Shown here: piece by piece, positions 1 to 12,394 of the stretch | Layout of the letters: the number at the start of each line of letters is the position of its first letter | Position numbering within the stretch: the first letter of the stretch is position 1 | Assembly: GCA_039090855.1 (NCBI GenBank) | Contig: CM077011.1 | Span: 37,033,501 to 37,097,500 of the forward strand | Length of the DNA: 64,000 nucleotides | Reading direction: 5' to 3' | Source: Macrothele yani | Taxonomy: Eukaryota > Arthropoda > Arachnida > Araneae > Macrothelidae | Notes under the pieces: generated by a model | What the model saw: only the letters and a program-made list of their open reading frames with translations | Database searches by the model: none | What the model was told of the DNA's origin: nothing | Position numbers and translations under genes: made by a program

Positions 1-1902
1 TAATGTATTTTAATTATAATACTTTTTTAAGCATTAAAAATAAATACAGGCTTCAGACTGTGCCACTAATATAAGACCTAAATGCAAAGTACAACTGAAT
101 ACATCTGATGTTGAGAGCAATTATAACAATGAAAAGTTATGTAATTCTTCAGTGATTGGTTAATTTCAATTTGAGTAACAATTATAATAAAAATAATGAA
201 TTTTACAATTCGATCATCATCATCATCACCACACCTATACAGCATCTTGACATTTCAGATTTTAAGTACCAGTTTCATTCTTAAGAATAAACTCAGATTA
301 CAAAGGGATCTGGTGAATAAGGGGAAGCAAATAAGAATCAGATATTTGGTTGAAAATTCAGTCAACTTATTTGCAGCTGTATCTGCATCCTAAAATGTTT
401 TCTTGGTCAGGTATTGCTCACCAAGGAAAATACTTCATGTATATTTTGACTCAAAATAACATACAGTTATGCAATTAGGGGGCATTAACATATAATTTTT
501 CTCAATATCTCCTTTTCTGAAAGTCTGGTTTGAAAAATTATTTTTATATGAAATAGTATTCACTGGGAACATTTTGCATATGTTTTCCACAATGAACAGT
601 TCTGACCCTAAATTATATAAGAAAGCATTTCTGTTAACAAGTATATCACTGCTTCTAAAGATCCAATTGAAAGATTCTTTTTGAGTTGTCATTCACTAAG
701 ATAAAAACTGAAAATTACCCACATCAAAAAAATGCAGAATTTACCCACTAGAAGGGATACATGGATAAATTGCTTAATTTATATCTCTGCTTCAAAAAGC
801 CACATTTGAAAAATTCTTTTTACATCCTATCTAGCTGCCTTGACAAAGAATATTTTGCATACATTTTTTTTATTTTCTACTTTTTCATAATGCACAATTC
901 TGTTGCTAGAGGTGTCATTTATATTTATATTTGAAAGAGAATCTTTTTTTCTAAAAAAATGTTTAGAAAAGTATTTTCCAAATCAGATACCCTTATCAAA
1001 TACAACATTTTGCACTCATTTTTCTTCAAAAACAATGCACAGTTTTCCTGCTAGAAGGCATAAGGTTACATTTCATTTTCCTCCATATCAAAGCTTTTCT
1101 AATTGTTTGATCTGACAAATTCCCTTTGCTTCAGATATCTTATTCTATGGGGGTACATGTATACAATTTGTAATTTTTTGTAACATGCATTTCTGCCAGT
1201 ATTGGCATATGTAACTATTTCTATTTGCAAGTATTTTACAGAGCTTGTAAACTGGATGATTTTTTTATTTTTTTATTTTCATCCAATATAACTATGAAGA
1301 ACACTGCACACATTACACATTTTGAATAATGTGCAGTTTTTCTCCTAAGGGTATAAATACTTCCTCTTAACTAATTTTTACATTTTTAAAAAATCTGCTT
1401 TGAAAAAAATTTCCACAGCCAAAAGGATCCAATGGAATGCCCATTACAATGAAGATTCTGATGTCGTTCTTGTTTTTTTTATAGTGATCCAGTTACTTGT
1501 ATACTAAATACATGGCTGAACATGGTACTGATACACAGGTGGGAGAAGATGCTGATAATGATATCAATGAAATGATAAGTGATCTGCAGCTCTGGGAGCA
1601 TTTTCGAAGTAACCCTTCTCGCTGAAATTTAAGTAATAAATGACAGTAATTTAAATTAGTATTAGCTGTGCTTATGTAGTGTTGTCAACTCTGATTCTGA
1701 AAATAAAGAAACAAAGAAGGTTTTGGTTCAAGAGGTTTACTGAAGACTTGAATGTTCTGTGGAATTAATCTGAAATATGTCATATCTAGGATGCCTTTCT
1801 CTTTATGAATTATTTCTCACTACACCACTTGGCTAAATATCAACAGAACACTGTATGAGAAACAATAATATTGTGCATTAAGTATATAAGTTTATTCCTC
1901 AC
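1..1902. other. AT-rich sequence downstream of the NRF1/ewg exon, with a diverged tandem repeat
   Basis: No further coding exon could be recognised on either strand, so the next NRF1/ewg exon is presumably beyond the left edge. From about 430 to 1400 the DNA carries a degenerate repeat with a period near 146 bp. Its landmark is a block like 'aatgcacagttt...GCTAGAGGGCGTAA', seen around 471, 610, 748, 905, 1051 and 1345. The same family forms a better preserved array at 58990-59880. The remainder is simple AT-rich intron-like sequence. Confidence 0.5.
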
Positions 1903-2087
1903 CTGCAGCTGCTAACTGTGCAGTAATGTCACTGCATCCAAGAAAGTCAGGACCATCATCATAGGAGCCACTATCTGGAGATGATGGATTACTGAGATCA
2001 TCTGAGGTAATGAGATTGTGATTCATAGCAGAAGTAATTTCGGAATTCATATCGGAGTTCAGTTCCGAGGTGGAGCACATCCTGCCC
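1903..2087 (-). CDS. NRF1: Exon of an NRF1 / erect wing (ewg) family transcription factor
   Basis: This exon encodes the acidic, Ser-rich N-terminal segment of an NRF1-type nuclear transcription factor (NRF1 in vertebrates, erect wing in Drosophila). The peptide has the ordered landmarks DD-x3-PSSP-x3-SYDD, then ITAQLAAAG. These match the N-terminal region of NRF1 just before its DNA-binding domain (recognised from memory of the family). On the minus strand the exon is preceded by a pyrimidine-rich acceptor, TTTGCTTTTTAG, and followed by the donor GTGAGG directly after CTGCAG. Splicing occurs in phase 1, inside the Gly codon of LAAAG. An in-frame ATG lies at 2078-2080, so this may be the first coding exon, with 5' UTR in an upstream exon I cannot identify. 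A second acceptor AG (exon start 2081) is also possible. The DNA-binding domain is not in the window. It is the only well-supported host coding sequence here. Confidence 0.8.
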
Positions 2088-4679
2088 CTAAAAAGCAAAT
2101 AATTTTAATAGATGTAAGGCATGCATGTATAACACACAATTCTAAATAAGTAATATTAAATAAAAATGGGATAGGATTCATTTTTAAACATTTATTTACA
2201 AATACAGCTTTCTAAAATTCCCTCATGTTCAGTTGCTTTTATAGCCCTTTAATGATTGAAGAAATAGTTTTATCAAAAAAACTAAACCCCAGTATATTAA
2301 ATTTGGTCAAATCTGTAAAATGAACCAGAATTTCAAATTGGTTACCGATTGGATCACACAGATATAGCACTAGAATAGAAGCACGAAGAGAAATATGAAA
2401 ATTCACTAATATTTAATTTGCCAAGAATATTGGGCATTTATTTAGGCATAATTCATAGATTACATTTAAATAAATTGTGCTTGTCTGAAGTAAGAAATTA
2501 AATTCAGACTTCTGATTTTCATGTAAATATGCTGGGCATTACATCACCTAAGGCACTGAGCTACTAAGCAGCCAAAGCTAATTCATCATCCAGGATAATC
2601 TGGTCATGCAATCCCCGTGTTTACCAATATATGCATAAATGTACCTACACTTAATAGAGTATGCATCAAGTTCTCCAGAGTATGAACATACAAATGAGCA
2701 GCATTAAAACATTTGTGCACTCCACCAAAGTGCAAAGCAAATCAGTTATAAGTATTGCACTTGCTAGGTCATTCTTATTCTGTGAGAAGTTGCAAGCTTC
2801 AGGTGTGTTTCAGCAATTAGAAGTTTGGAAGCTGGCCAAACAAAGGAGATGCAACAGAAGCATTTATGGTGTCTCCAAAACATTCACATTAGACTGTGGA
2901 GCAGTAGTGGCTTGTAGCAAGCTGAGATGGGGGGGGGGTCCCAGTTATGTAGATATCACTTCTGAAGATAAATTATTACAAACCTGCCTGAGATTTTTAT
3001 TGCTGAAATAGTGTCCACTTTATAAAGTGAAGTGTTTTGGTAGATTTATGATGTGAGGTCGTTGGAACAAACGAAATTGTAAAGTTGTAACATAAATTTC
3101 AAGATACTTAAAAGCACTGGCTTGCTTTATTCTACACACCTACTGTTTTCTTTTGCTAAATTAAACTCAGTGCAGCATGTTTATAATGTTTAATATGCAC
3201 CTGCATATTCTGATTTATACGGCAGTGAATGATTGTGTTATGAGTACTCGTCACCCACGAACTCCCTAACCATGAAAAATATTCACTTCATATGCCCTCT
3301 ATGGGTGCAAATGTTGTTAGTAGTGAAGTAATAATATCTCTGAAATACATGAATACATAAAAAACCTCAGTTAATATCACCTCTTTAAAAAATATGTTAA
3401 TCATCTTTCCATTAGGTGATGAACTGTTCCTTTTCCATACCCCCTTTTTTTCCCCTTATCTGTTTCCATAGCTATAGCTGTAGACACGAGTGTCCTCTTT
3501 CTGAAGGAATGTAAAGAAAATTGGGTGTAACAAAAACACCCTGCATATTTTTTATGAACCATAGAAAAAAATAATTTACCCCAACTAAAGGCCAGTAGTG
3601 ATATACACTCTTCACAACCAAAGATTGCAACCACTGATATAACAGCAACATGCAATTAAAGGAGCCTTTTCTCTTTCTTGTGAAGAAACATTTTAATGGC
3701 AGCGCACACACATTCAAGGTGACATACGCATTTTTAGCTGTCTCTTTGGGCCCCATAGAAACATCATAATAAATATTTTTGCTTCTAACATGTCCCATTT
3801 AGAACTGACCTGAAACACACAACTGGCTACTCAGCAATTTTTTTTATCAGAAATTCCACTAGTAACTAGGCTCACTTAGCTGTAAAACATTATTTTCCTA
3901 GATAGAAAAATATTCTGAAATCTGGGGGCCAGCTAACCTTTTTAGTGGCCAGAATCAAAATATTGAACAAGCAGGGGGGTACACATAGTATCAAAATCAT
4001 GTACACTTCTGTCCAAAAAATAATGTTTTACCCTCAGCCACTAGCTTATCTCTCCCTAAAAAAACCTGGTACTCACTCATTTTTTACCGAGGCTCAGAAA
4101 TTCTTGAATTACATGTTCTTCAGTGATGTTTTCGTGGTGGCCTAGTCAATATTTTTGGTCACCCTAGGCGACCAGTGACCGCATTTTTTGACTCCTGGGT
4201 ATAAACTTATTATAAGTTAAAAAAGTTCAAAAATATTAAGATGCCACCAAATGAATGGCACTAAAATTTCAAAACGTAACATCTGATTAAATACAACTAT
4301 GCAAGACCATTCAAGTTGAGGATACACTGTCAATAATGTTAAGTGAGAATCTTGAACTTTATACCATAGCATAGAAGTCAGAAACTAAAAATTGTGTATA
4401 AATTTTCTAACACTGTTTACTAAATCATTGATGATTTCTTTCAATTAGCTCATAAGCATTTAAAATACTCATTAATTCCAGATAAAATGCATAGTTAAGA
4501 TGACTGGTACATGGGATAAGATGTATATATTTGCATTCCTACAACAAATGATTTTTTTTTTTTTTTTTTTCCTATGTTTCAAATTTTGCATCATTCCTCC
4601 ATAATTTAGAGCCATGTATTCTAGAAAGGGATGTAAGGTCAGGTGATGCGTAACATCACAGCCTCTCCTTGACAAATGT
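2088..4679. other. AT-rich non-coding sequence
   Basis: Intron or upstream flank of the NRF1/ewg exon. Open frames at 2661-3011 and 3401-3798 show no recognisable domain or codon structure and look like chance. A G8 run lies near 2930 and a T-rich run at 4551-4570. No other feature is supported. Confidence 0.5.
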
Positions 4680-4968
4680 CAACCCCGCCTTCTCGTGGTG
4701 CATCCTGTTCCCACTAAAGGGAGCTCTGACGACCGCCAATAGCGGTATAACTATACCATCGGGATTAGAGGAAATTCTATCCCACACTCACCAACCCGCT
4801 TGGCCAGCGTGGTGAGTTATGGCCAAACCCCTCCAAAATGATTCCACAACTTAAATCTTGGCCCTCAGTCTCCGGCAGCTGGAATGTACCTGGCCAAGGC
4901 AGCGGCCAGTGCGACATGAAGGCAGAGGGTGCTAAGAATCCCGGAGGACCGGACTAGGCTGCCATCTG

Positions 4969-5796
4969 ATGCTGACCTTGGCTACGTACAATGGACGCTC
5001 CCTATCTTCTGATTCAAGGCTTCTTGAATTGGAAGAGGAACTACAAAGGATCAAGTGGGACATCGTGGGGCTAAGTGAGGTAAGGAGAAAAGGAGAAGAT
5101 CTCATTGAACTGAAAAGTGGACATCTCTTCTACTATCGTGGGACAGATACTGGCAGAACTAGTGGTGTTGGATTTATAATAAACAAGAAACTAAAGAATA
5201 AAGTTGTAGAAGTTGAAAGTTCCTCTGACAGAGCTGCACGACTTGTTATCCAACTCTCGAAAAGATACCAGGCTCAGATTATTCAAACTTATGCACCCAC
5301 CACAAGTCATCCTGAAGAAGAAATTGAAGAATTTTATGAGGAAATTTGTCATCTAAATAATAAAGGTAAGCAGCACTTGAAAATAATTATGGGAGATTTC
5401 AATGCAAAAATAGGGCAACGGCAACAGAATGAAACTTCAGTAGGTAAATTCGGTCACGGCAACAGAAACCAGCGTGGAAATACTCTCGTTGAGTTTGCAG
5501 AGGCAGAAGGGTTTTTCATCTTGAACTCCTTCTTCAAGAAAAAGCCACACAGGAAATGGACATGGAGACATCCAAATGGGACGACAAGTGAAATTGATTT
5601 TATTATGTGCAACAAAAAATTCGTCATAGAAGACTGCAGTGTGCTAAACAAGTTCAACACAGGTAGTGACCATAGATTGGTGAGATGTAAGATGCACCTC
5701 AACACTAAACTTGAACGTGGCAAGCTCATAAGACAAACCAAATCTATTGACATAACCAACCTTAAAAACACCATAATACCTTCAAGTTGGAACTGA
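4969..5796 (+). CDS. RTE apurinic-like endonuclease domain
   Basis: N-terminal domain of the RTE polyprotein, an exonuclease-endonuclease-phosphatase fold that nicks the target strand. Visible motifs in order are an N-terminal LATYNGRSL block (the metal-site Asn), LSEVRR (catalytic Glu), the YAPTT block, MGDFNAKIG (Asp and Asn of the active site), the WTWRHPNG block, SEIDFI, and a final SDHRLV (catalytic Asp-His). All key residues of the fold are present. The frame runs past the domain into a Lys-rich linker and ends at a frameshift in an A run at 5764-5768, so the tail of this frame is out of register. The first in-frame start begins MLTLATYNG. The downstream RT frame overlaps it in another frame. 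Confidence 0.85.
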   Translation: MLTLATYNGRSLSSDSRLLELEEELQRIKWDIVGLSEVRRKGEDLIELKSGHLFYYRGTDTGRTSGVGFIINKKLKNKVVEVESSSDRAARLVIQLSKRYQAQIIQTYAPTTSHPEEEIEEFYEEICHLNNKGKQHLKIIMGDFNAKIGQRQQNETSVGKFGHGNRNQRGNTLVEFAEAEGFFILNSFFKKKPHRKWTWRHPNGTTSEIDFIMCNKKFVIEDCSVLNKFNTGSDHRLVRCKMHLNTKLERGKLIRQTKSIDITNLKNTIIPSSWN

Positions 5797-7796
5797 AGAA
5801 CAGGTTCTCTGCTTTAGAAGGCTTAACATCGGAAGAAGTGGACATCTCTGAAGTTAACAGAAAAGTAACCAAAGCTCTTATGGAAACAGCAACAAAATTA
5901 GCTGGGTCTAAAAACAAGTTGCATGTAAATAAATTATCAGGAAAAATGAAAATGTTGATGCAAAAAAGAAGAGAGATGAGGACAACTAAAGAAGATGTGA
6001 CTTCCAAAGTGGAATATATAGAGCTATGCAAGACAGTAAGAAAAAGTATCACTGAAGACGTAAGGAAATTCAACTGTGAACTAGTAAGGAAAGCAATTGA
6101 AAACAACCAAAGCCTAAAGATAGCAAAGGGACATCTCAGTAAAGGAAGAAAACAGATTATGGCACTGAGAAAAGAAGATGGTTCTGTAACAAGAAATAGA
6201 GGCGAAATTTTGACAAGAGTGAAAGATTTCTACTCCAAATTATATGAAAGGGATGATACATGCACTCCAGACATCATGAAAGATACCAGTACCAGAGTTC
6301 CTCCAGTCCTTCCAGCAGAAGTTGCACATGCAATCAAGAACATGAAGCGGGGAAAAGCTCCAGGAGAAGATGGAATTACTGTAGACATCATACAAGAAGC
6401 AAGTGGAGAAATCGAAACAGTACTCGCCCAAATTTTCACTCGATGCCTTAATGAAGGAAAGATTCCTGAGGATTGGAACACCGCTACAATGATCCTGCTA
6501 CATAAGAAAGGTGACATTGAGGATCTCGGAAACTACAGACCTATCAGCCTCCTATCAGTAGTTTATAAAATCTTCACTAAAGTTCTTTCACACCGCTTGA
6601 AGGTAACACTGGACATGGCTCAACCGAGAGAACAAGCTGGATTCAGGAGTGGCTACAGCACAATAGATCATATCCACGTGCTGAGAGAACTAATTGAAAG
6701 AGCGAGGGAATATGAACTTCCATTGTGCATGGCTTTTATCGATTATGAAAAAGCCTTTGATTCGGTGAAACCATCAGCAGTTACAATGGCTCTGAAAACC
6801 TGCGGTATTGAAGATGCATACATTAATATTATTAATAACATCTATGAAAATGCAAGTGCAAAGATTAGGCTGTTTGAAAATACAACACACGTAAAAATTG
6901 GAAAGGGAGTGAGACAAGGTGACACCATATCTCCGAAGCTCTTTAATGCCACATTGGAGGGTGTTTTTCAGTCGCTGAGCTGGGAAAACAAGGGGATAAA
7001 GATTAATGGAGATTATCTAACCCACCTTCGTTTTGCTGATGACGTAGTCATTTTTGCAACTACCCCATCAGAGCTGCAGAGTATGATCCAGGAACTTGCT
7101 GACAAGAGTAAAGAAGTGGGATTAAAAATGAACTTTCAGAAGACAAAAGTGATGTTCAATGCTTTTGCAAGAAATGAAGATTTATCGATTGATGGAGAAA
7201 AGCTGGAGATAACAGACACATACGTTTATCTTGGACAGCAGATATCAAGTGAGGGTCACATTGATGAAGAAATTAATCGGCGTACAAAACTTGCCTGGAG
7301 AGCTTTTGGAAGAAACAGCATAATTTTCAAGAGCAATATACCAGTATGTCTTAAAAGAAAAGTGTTTGATCAATGCATCCTTCCAGTGCTTACGTATGGT
7401 GCAGAGACGTGGACCTTAACTAAAAGAGACATACAAAGACTGCAGACAACTCAAAGTGGCATGGAGAGGTGCATACTTGGTGTAACCAGGAGAGATAAGA
7501 AGAGGAACTCGTGGATCCGAAAAATGACAGGAGTGGAAGACATCATGATCAGAGTTAAATCCCTGAAATGGCAATGGGCTGGACATACTGCCAGAAGGAC
7601 AGATTATCGATGGACAGCTGAAATTTTAGATTGGATTCCAAGGGACAGGAAAAGACCCAGAAGAAGACCACATGGGAGATGGGTGGATGAAATTCGAAAG
7701 TATGCAGGGGTGACATGGAGGAGACTGGCACAAGACAGACCAATGTGGAGGAAACTTGGGGAGACCTTCGTCCAGCAGTGGATTGATAATGGTTGA
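5787..7796 (+). CDS. RTE reverse transcriptase domain and C-terminal region
   Basis: Reverse transcriptase that copies the element RNA at the nicked target. Motifs run in order: NYRPISLLSVVYKI, QAGFRSGYSTIDH, AFIDYEKAFDSV (first catalytic Asp), GVRQGDTISPKLF, and HLRFADDVVIFA (catalytic FADD). These are followed by the RTE-typical C-terminal blocks LTYGAETWTL, QWAGHTARR and RRPHGRWVDEI. About 669 residues are open with no internal stop, and the protein ends at the stop immediately before the (GAT)n tail. The start given is only the first start codon after the frameshift near 5768. The natural protein would be continuous with the endonuclease upstream. Apart from that lesion this copy could be intact. 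Confidence 0.85.
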   Translation: MELKNRFSALEGLTSEEVDISEVNRKVTKALMETATKLAGSKNKLHVNKLSGKMKMLMQKRREMRTTKEDVTSKVEYIELCKTVRKSITEDVRKFNCELVRKAIENNQSLKIAKGHLSKGRKQIMALRKEDGSVTRNRGEILTRVKDFYSKLYERDDTCTPDIMKDTSTRVPPVLPAEVAHAIKNMKRGKAPGEDGITVDIIQEASGEIETVLAQIFTRCLNEGKIPEDWNTATMILLHKKGDIEDLGNYRPISLLSVVYKIFTKVLSHRLKVTLDMAQPREQAGFRSGYSTIDHIHVLRELIERAREYELPLCMAFIDYEKAFDSVKPSAVTMALKTCGIEDAYINIINNIYENASAKIRLFENTTHVKIGKGVRQGDTISPKLFNATLEGVFQSLSWENKGIKINGDYLTHLRFADDVVIFATTPSELQSMIQELADKSKEVGLKMNFQKTKVMFNAFARNEDLSIDGEKLEITDTYVYLGQQISSEGHIDEEINRRTKLAWRAFGRNSIIFKSNIPVCLKRKVFDQCILPVLTYGAETWTLTKRDIQRLQTTQSGMERCILGVTRRDKKRNSWIRKMTGVEDIMIRVKSLKWQWAGHTARRTDYRWTAEILDWIPRDRKRPRRRPHGRWVDEIRKYAGVTWRRLAQDRPMWRKLGETFVQQWIDNG

Positions 7797-8367
7797 CAAT
7801 GATGATGATGATGATTCTAGAAAAAAAATGGAAAACTAGCTCTATATAGACAAACACGTTATCTGTATCTCACCTGGAATTGAAACCCATGTTCAGCATC
7901 ATAAGGGATCAGAAGCTCACTTCCTACACCACTTCACTTCCACACCACACAGACTATTCAAAGAATGATTTCAGGAAGCAACTTGGGCACTGGCAAGTAC
8001 CTACAGGCACACACACACACACAAACACACATTCAACAGCACTGCCAATATTCAACAAATACACATAATCCCAATTTCAAGTTCTGACAAAAGTAATGGA
8101 GCTTATTTCTCTTACATATTCAACAAACTAAAAGGTAAACATTCAATTTGAGAAGTTGGGTGTTCCTATTACTTGCCATTTAATTTCAACAGCATCATCA
8201 CTGAATTCTTTTTAGTCTCTGTGCCCTATTAGACTGCCTCCCCCATTATAACACCTCTGCTTCTGATAAACATTTTGTGCTTCACCAAATAGAACCATTT
8301 ACAATCCAGCTTAGCTCACTATTTCAATCTTCAAATTCTGTTTCAAGCTAAGCTTTCTACTAGTGTA

Positions 8368-8398
<31 letters not shown>

Positions 8399-9800
8399 GT
8401 TCTGTGTTCTGGTTGTGGACAGTGAAATTCAAAGCATGATAAATCCCCACAGAGTGCAAAAGGGTTCATGTATAACAAACAGTGGAATGACAGGACCCAT
8501 GACTTGACATACAGTATAAGTTTTCATGCATTCAATGAAACAATATTCATGAATAAATGTACAGTAAAACCTTTTATTTGCAGGCACTCTTCGGACATTT
8601 ATTTGTGTCCTTCAAATAGTTTTATTTTATTTTTTGTACTACGGTTATTGCATAAATACAAATGTGCATATAATAAAGTACCTTTGATAGGAACTACATT
8701 AAACCAAGGTGCTAATCAAACTAGCCAATCTGAAAGACAAATTAATGAATTTATATTTTATAATGTTAAGACATTTTATACATTATCATAGCATTAATTT
8801 ACCTTTTTATGTATACCTTAACACATAAAAAAATGCCATGCACAAAAAGAATATAGATGACTTAGTTGGAAAATATGGAATAATGGCTCCATGTATTCTT
8901 ATTCAGAAACAAAAAATCCATCATGCTCGTTCATTTAGAGCTTTTACTGTTACAATTTTTTACTCAACATGAATTTGAAACAAATTCAGGCTCAAAGCCT
9001 CACCATCATTATGCAGAGCAGAAAAGTTTATATGCTTTGCAACAATTCAAAAGCCTCTGTGAAATTTTTCACAACAGGGCCAGATCTCTTTCAGCCATAT
9101 CTTCTTGAACTTCCTCATAAGCAGCACTAGCGGATCCAGTGGGAAGGAGGTCCCCCAAGTAGGTTTTTCCTGTTTAAATGGCCAACATCTAAATAATTAA
9201 TGCATTTATTTTTGTAAAATTAGTGTGATAAATAGACAGGTTTTTGTAAAAGATTTAAGTTATTTTGCTGTAAATTTGGAGATAAAACATTTGGTTCTAG
9301 AATTTTAGCCGAGAAAAAACAAAAAAAAAAAAATCGGAGAAATATGAGAGCAGAAGTAAGAAGAGTAACTCATCATGAAAAGCAATGGGTGAGTTTTGTT
9401 CAGTTTTTTTAGTATTGTCTGGCATCATTAGTAATTGGGAGCAGGGAAAGTCACTGTGGGATAGACTTTGACATGTGTGTGAGGTAGTGTGAGTTACAGA
9501 GCAGAGTACATACCTCAATTGGGAGATAAACGAGGGTTCATCCCAGCTGTTTTTAGAAGGGTGCTGCACCCTGTCTGCCCTTTAACTTAAAATGTCCCAC
9601 CCTGCTTGCCCTTCAATTTAAAAAATCCCACTCTACCTGCCCTCAAGCCTAAAATGACCATCCTACCTCTAACGATGCATTTGAAAGAGCTGAACATGCA
9701 TTTATTCATTATTTGCATGAAACCATTTCTAGACAGAAAACCTGGCTATTATTACAAATCGTGGTATCTTAGATCTTAGAAAAGTAGGGTCAGAAACCAC
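7797..9800. other. AT-rich intergenic sequence with simple repeats
   Basis: The (GAT)n tail of the RTE lies at 7799-7815, a (CA)n tract at about 8010-8032, and a long T run at 8372-8398. Another T/A-rich stretch is near 9313-9332. The ORFs here have no recognisable domain. I see no gene. Confidence 0.5.
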
Positions 9801-9804
9801 TCTA

Positions 9805-10080
9805 AGCCCCTTCATGGCATTGCTGAAATAATACAGCTGGCTGAGTACTTCAATCTAGATGACGTACAATTAGAGTTGGATGAGTACAAATCAATGTTTC
9901 TATCTCAAACTGATATTGAGAGTAGTAATTCGCCATTTCCAAAAATATGTTCAATTCTGTCAAAATCAGAAGGAACTGTGGGTAGAAGATTCCCACTAAT
10001 ACAGAAACTTTTAAACACTGCATGTAGCTCAGCAATTTCAAATGCTGAAGTAGAAGGAATATTTTCTCAAATTAAACTAG
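9805..10080 (+). pseudogene. hAT transposase C-terminal (hATC dimerisation) fragment
   Basis: A reading frame open from about 9805 encodes a segment containing FPLIQKLLN followed by SSAISNAEVEGIFSQIKLV. This is the signature of the hAT-superfamily C-terminal dimerisation region; its core in the family is a Ser-x-x-x-Glu-x-x-Phe-Ser pattern. The frame continues to 10208, but after about 10075 the family resemblance stops. No zinc finger, catalytic domain or terminal repeats were found nearby. I therefore call it a decayed fragment of a hAT transposon or hAT-derived gene. The assignment rests on one motif block. Confidence 0.55.
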
Positions 10081-12394
10081 TACTTATTGATATTACATAC
10101 AGTAATAATATTTTAATATCCAACAGTGTATTACTGTTGAACTTTTCTGGTGAATTAACACTACTTGTATGGTCTTGTTTTTGTAAAGTTCATGTACGTA
10201 TACTCTAATGCCCTTAGAAAGTGTAAGCTGCCCTTTTCTAGTCCTAGGATGAACCCTTCGATGGACAAAAATTAGTAACAAATTTCCAAGCTGGAATTTT
10301 TTCTATTAAATTAACCCAATATAAGGGATAAAACTTTATTTTGAAAGATTTTTTTATTTAAAAAGCATCAAGCTGGTTTCCTCAAAAATCAGGCAATTAA
10401 TCATTATGAAAATAGTGCTGATTTTTTCAGTTCTCATTCACAACTTGCAATTTAAAAATTTAGAGCAATTTTTTAATGGAAAAATTTAAGAACCCTAGTG
10501 ATGCCAGGAAGGGGTAACACTGCAAGTTTATAGTGTGAGTGCCCCCAGATTCACTACTGATCTACAGTTCTATTTCCATCCATACAAAATCAGTAATATC
10601 TAGTAGCTGATCTGCATCCACAGCTAGACCACTGTCAGGTTACCAACATGACCACTGTCAGGTTACCAACATAGTCTATAGCCAAGATGTCATTGTGGCA
10701 GGCTTCTTTAACTCAGTTGCTGACATGATCTCTTCAATGCTGTTTGGAGGATAAAGTCCAGATTTCCAAAAAAAATTTGTAATGATGGATTTGTTACACT
10801 ATTCTACATGATGCTAAACCGTTGAATGGCATCAAGAGCGCTGATCGTCTTCGACAAAATAAGGTGTTTTAAAACTAGCTGCCTGCACGTAGCTTCAAAA
10901 TGAGCAAATTTATGCCTAGGTCCAAAGGCTGACACACAGACGCTGTGTTTGGTGCAAAGAAACATTCTTGAACAAGTTTATATGCGATTAAGCATTATCT
11001 AAAAACAGAATATTTTTTTAAATCCAAGTTACCCAGCAAGTCAGACTTGATGTCTGTAGCCATCTATGCTTTGGTCAGCCTGCCAGTGATGCACTGCAGC
11101 ATGTAAATTACCCCAAAACAAAAAACAGGACCCATAATTTAAAATTCTATGCGTCCTTTGGGAACCACATTTTATTTCGGATTTTTTTTTTTTACATGCC
11201 ATTTGGCAAAAGTCAAATTTGTGAGGAATAGGGAAATAATGAAAACAGCCAGCAATGCACCGTCCCTCAAGATTATGTAAATATACAAATGCTTTGATTA
11301 ATTTATTAAACCTTTCAGCTCTTTTAATCATTATTAGAACAATTGGAATTTAAAATTTGAAAAACAAACAAACTTACATTTAATGAGAGCATTTTAAACG
11401 ATTATACTCTACTAAAAGTTGTACCTCTATGTCAACAATTGTTCATTAAAAGTAAAAAAACTGTTCAAGAGTAGTCATCACACAGTTCTTGTATTTTGAA
11501 AAATAAAAACAGCTCTGGTGTTTTGAGCTGACTTAAAATGTGTTGTCTATGTGCAGTTCCACTATGATAAAATTTAATTCTGTCAACACTTGATTTTTTT
11601 TTTTTTAAAGATTGCTTTCAAAGAGCATAAATTAAAGTGTTGAACAATGTACATTACATTTAGTTTCATTTGCTTATGAAAATATAAGTATTCATTATTT
11701 CTTGATTCTTTTGATTTTTTAAAAGGAACCAGAACATCTCACAAAGTATCCACTTTTTAAAAATCTGTGGTTCCCTAGGACCCAGCTTGATAACAATGCA
11801 ACAGCAGATCTGTTTAGTATTTGATTTATAATCCATAAGCATCTTTATATCATCAAGATTTTTAATGGATTTTTTTTATCATAAGTGGCTTTTCTTTTCT
11901 GCTATCATATTTGTGCAGGATAAAGCTGCAAGATGATCTTTGGAAATCTCCCCACCTCTGTATTTTTCACCTTTCAAAGCCAATGTTTCTTCCTGTAAGT
12001 GCTTCAAGAACAGCACAGTTTCATCTGCATTAAAATTTTTCCTGTCTCAGAGTGCCCCCTCAATTATGATTTCAAGTAATTTTTACCATCTAACCTTAGC
12101 ATGTGCCTTTCACATCAATTGCCTTCTTACACAAAGCTTTTAATGAAACACTGTTCAGGGGCTGCTCTGCCAATCGCATTTTTTGCAATTTGCGAAAAAA
12201 AAAATTGTTTTGGCGATGGAAAAAACGTTTTGCCAAAAATATTGGCGATTACCTTTTTAATTACATCTAAGCAAAAACAATCTTTAACCCTTAACAACAC
12301 AGGTCCGGTCTCATGGACAGCATTGGAAAAGAACTGTTTTCTTCTAGCTTCATAATGAGAAGAATTGGCAGGGAAAAACGTAACACACAAAACT
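10081..12394. other. AT-rich sequence without recognised genes
   Basis: A short stretch at about 12265-12315 (containing 'aagcaaaaacaat' and 'aacccttaaca') recurs in inverted orientation at about 16195-16240. The two spots therefore share an unclassified dispersed repeat. A 24-base direct repeat ('gaccactgtcaggttaccaacat') occurs at 10626-10672. No coding region is supported. Confidence 0.45.

Larger units (their letters stand above)
4680..7816 (+). mobile_element. RTE-clade non-LTR retrotransposon, near full length (copy 1)
   Basis: The element starts with a GC-richer 5' UTR (about 4680-4968; exact start uncertain). An AP endonuclease and reverse transcriptase frame follow, and it ends in a short (GAT)n tail, a typical RTE 3' end. 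The product would nick target DNA and prime reverse transcription on it. The single expected ORF is split by a one-base difference: five As at 5764-5768 where the second copy (61014-61019) has six. The second copy (60548-63066) and a fragment (15406-16021) share its sequence closely. Confidence 0.85.

Noticed and set aside
2661..3011. 116-codon plus-strand ORF
   Set aside because: No domain, no splice or composition support; likely chance.
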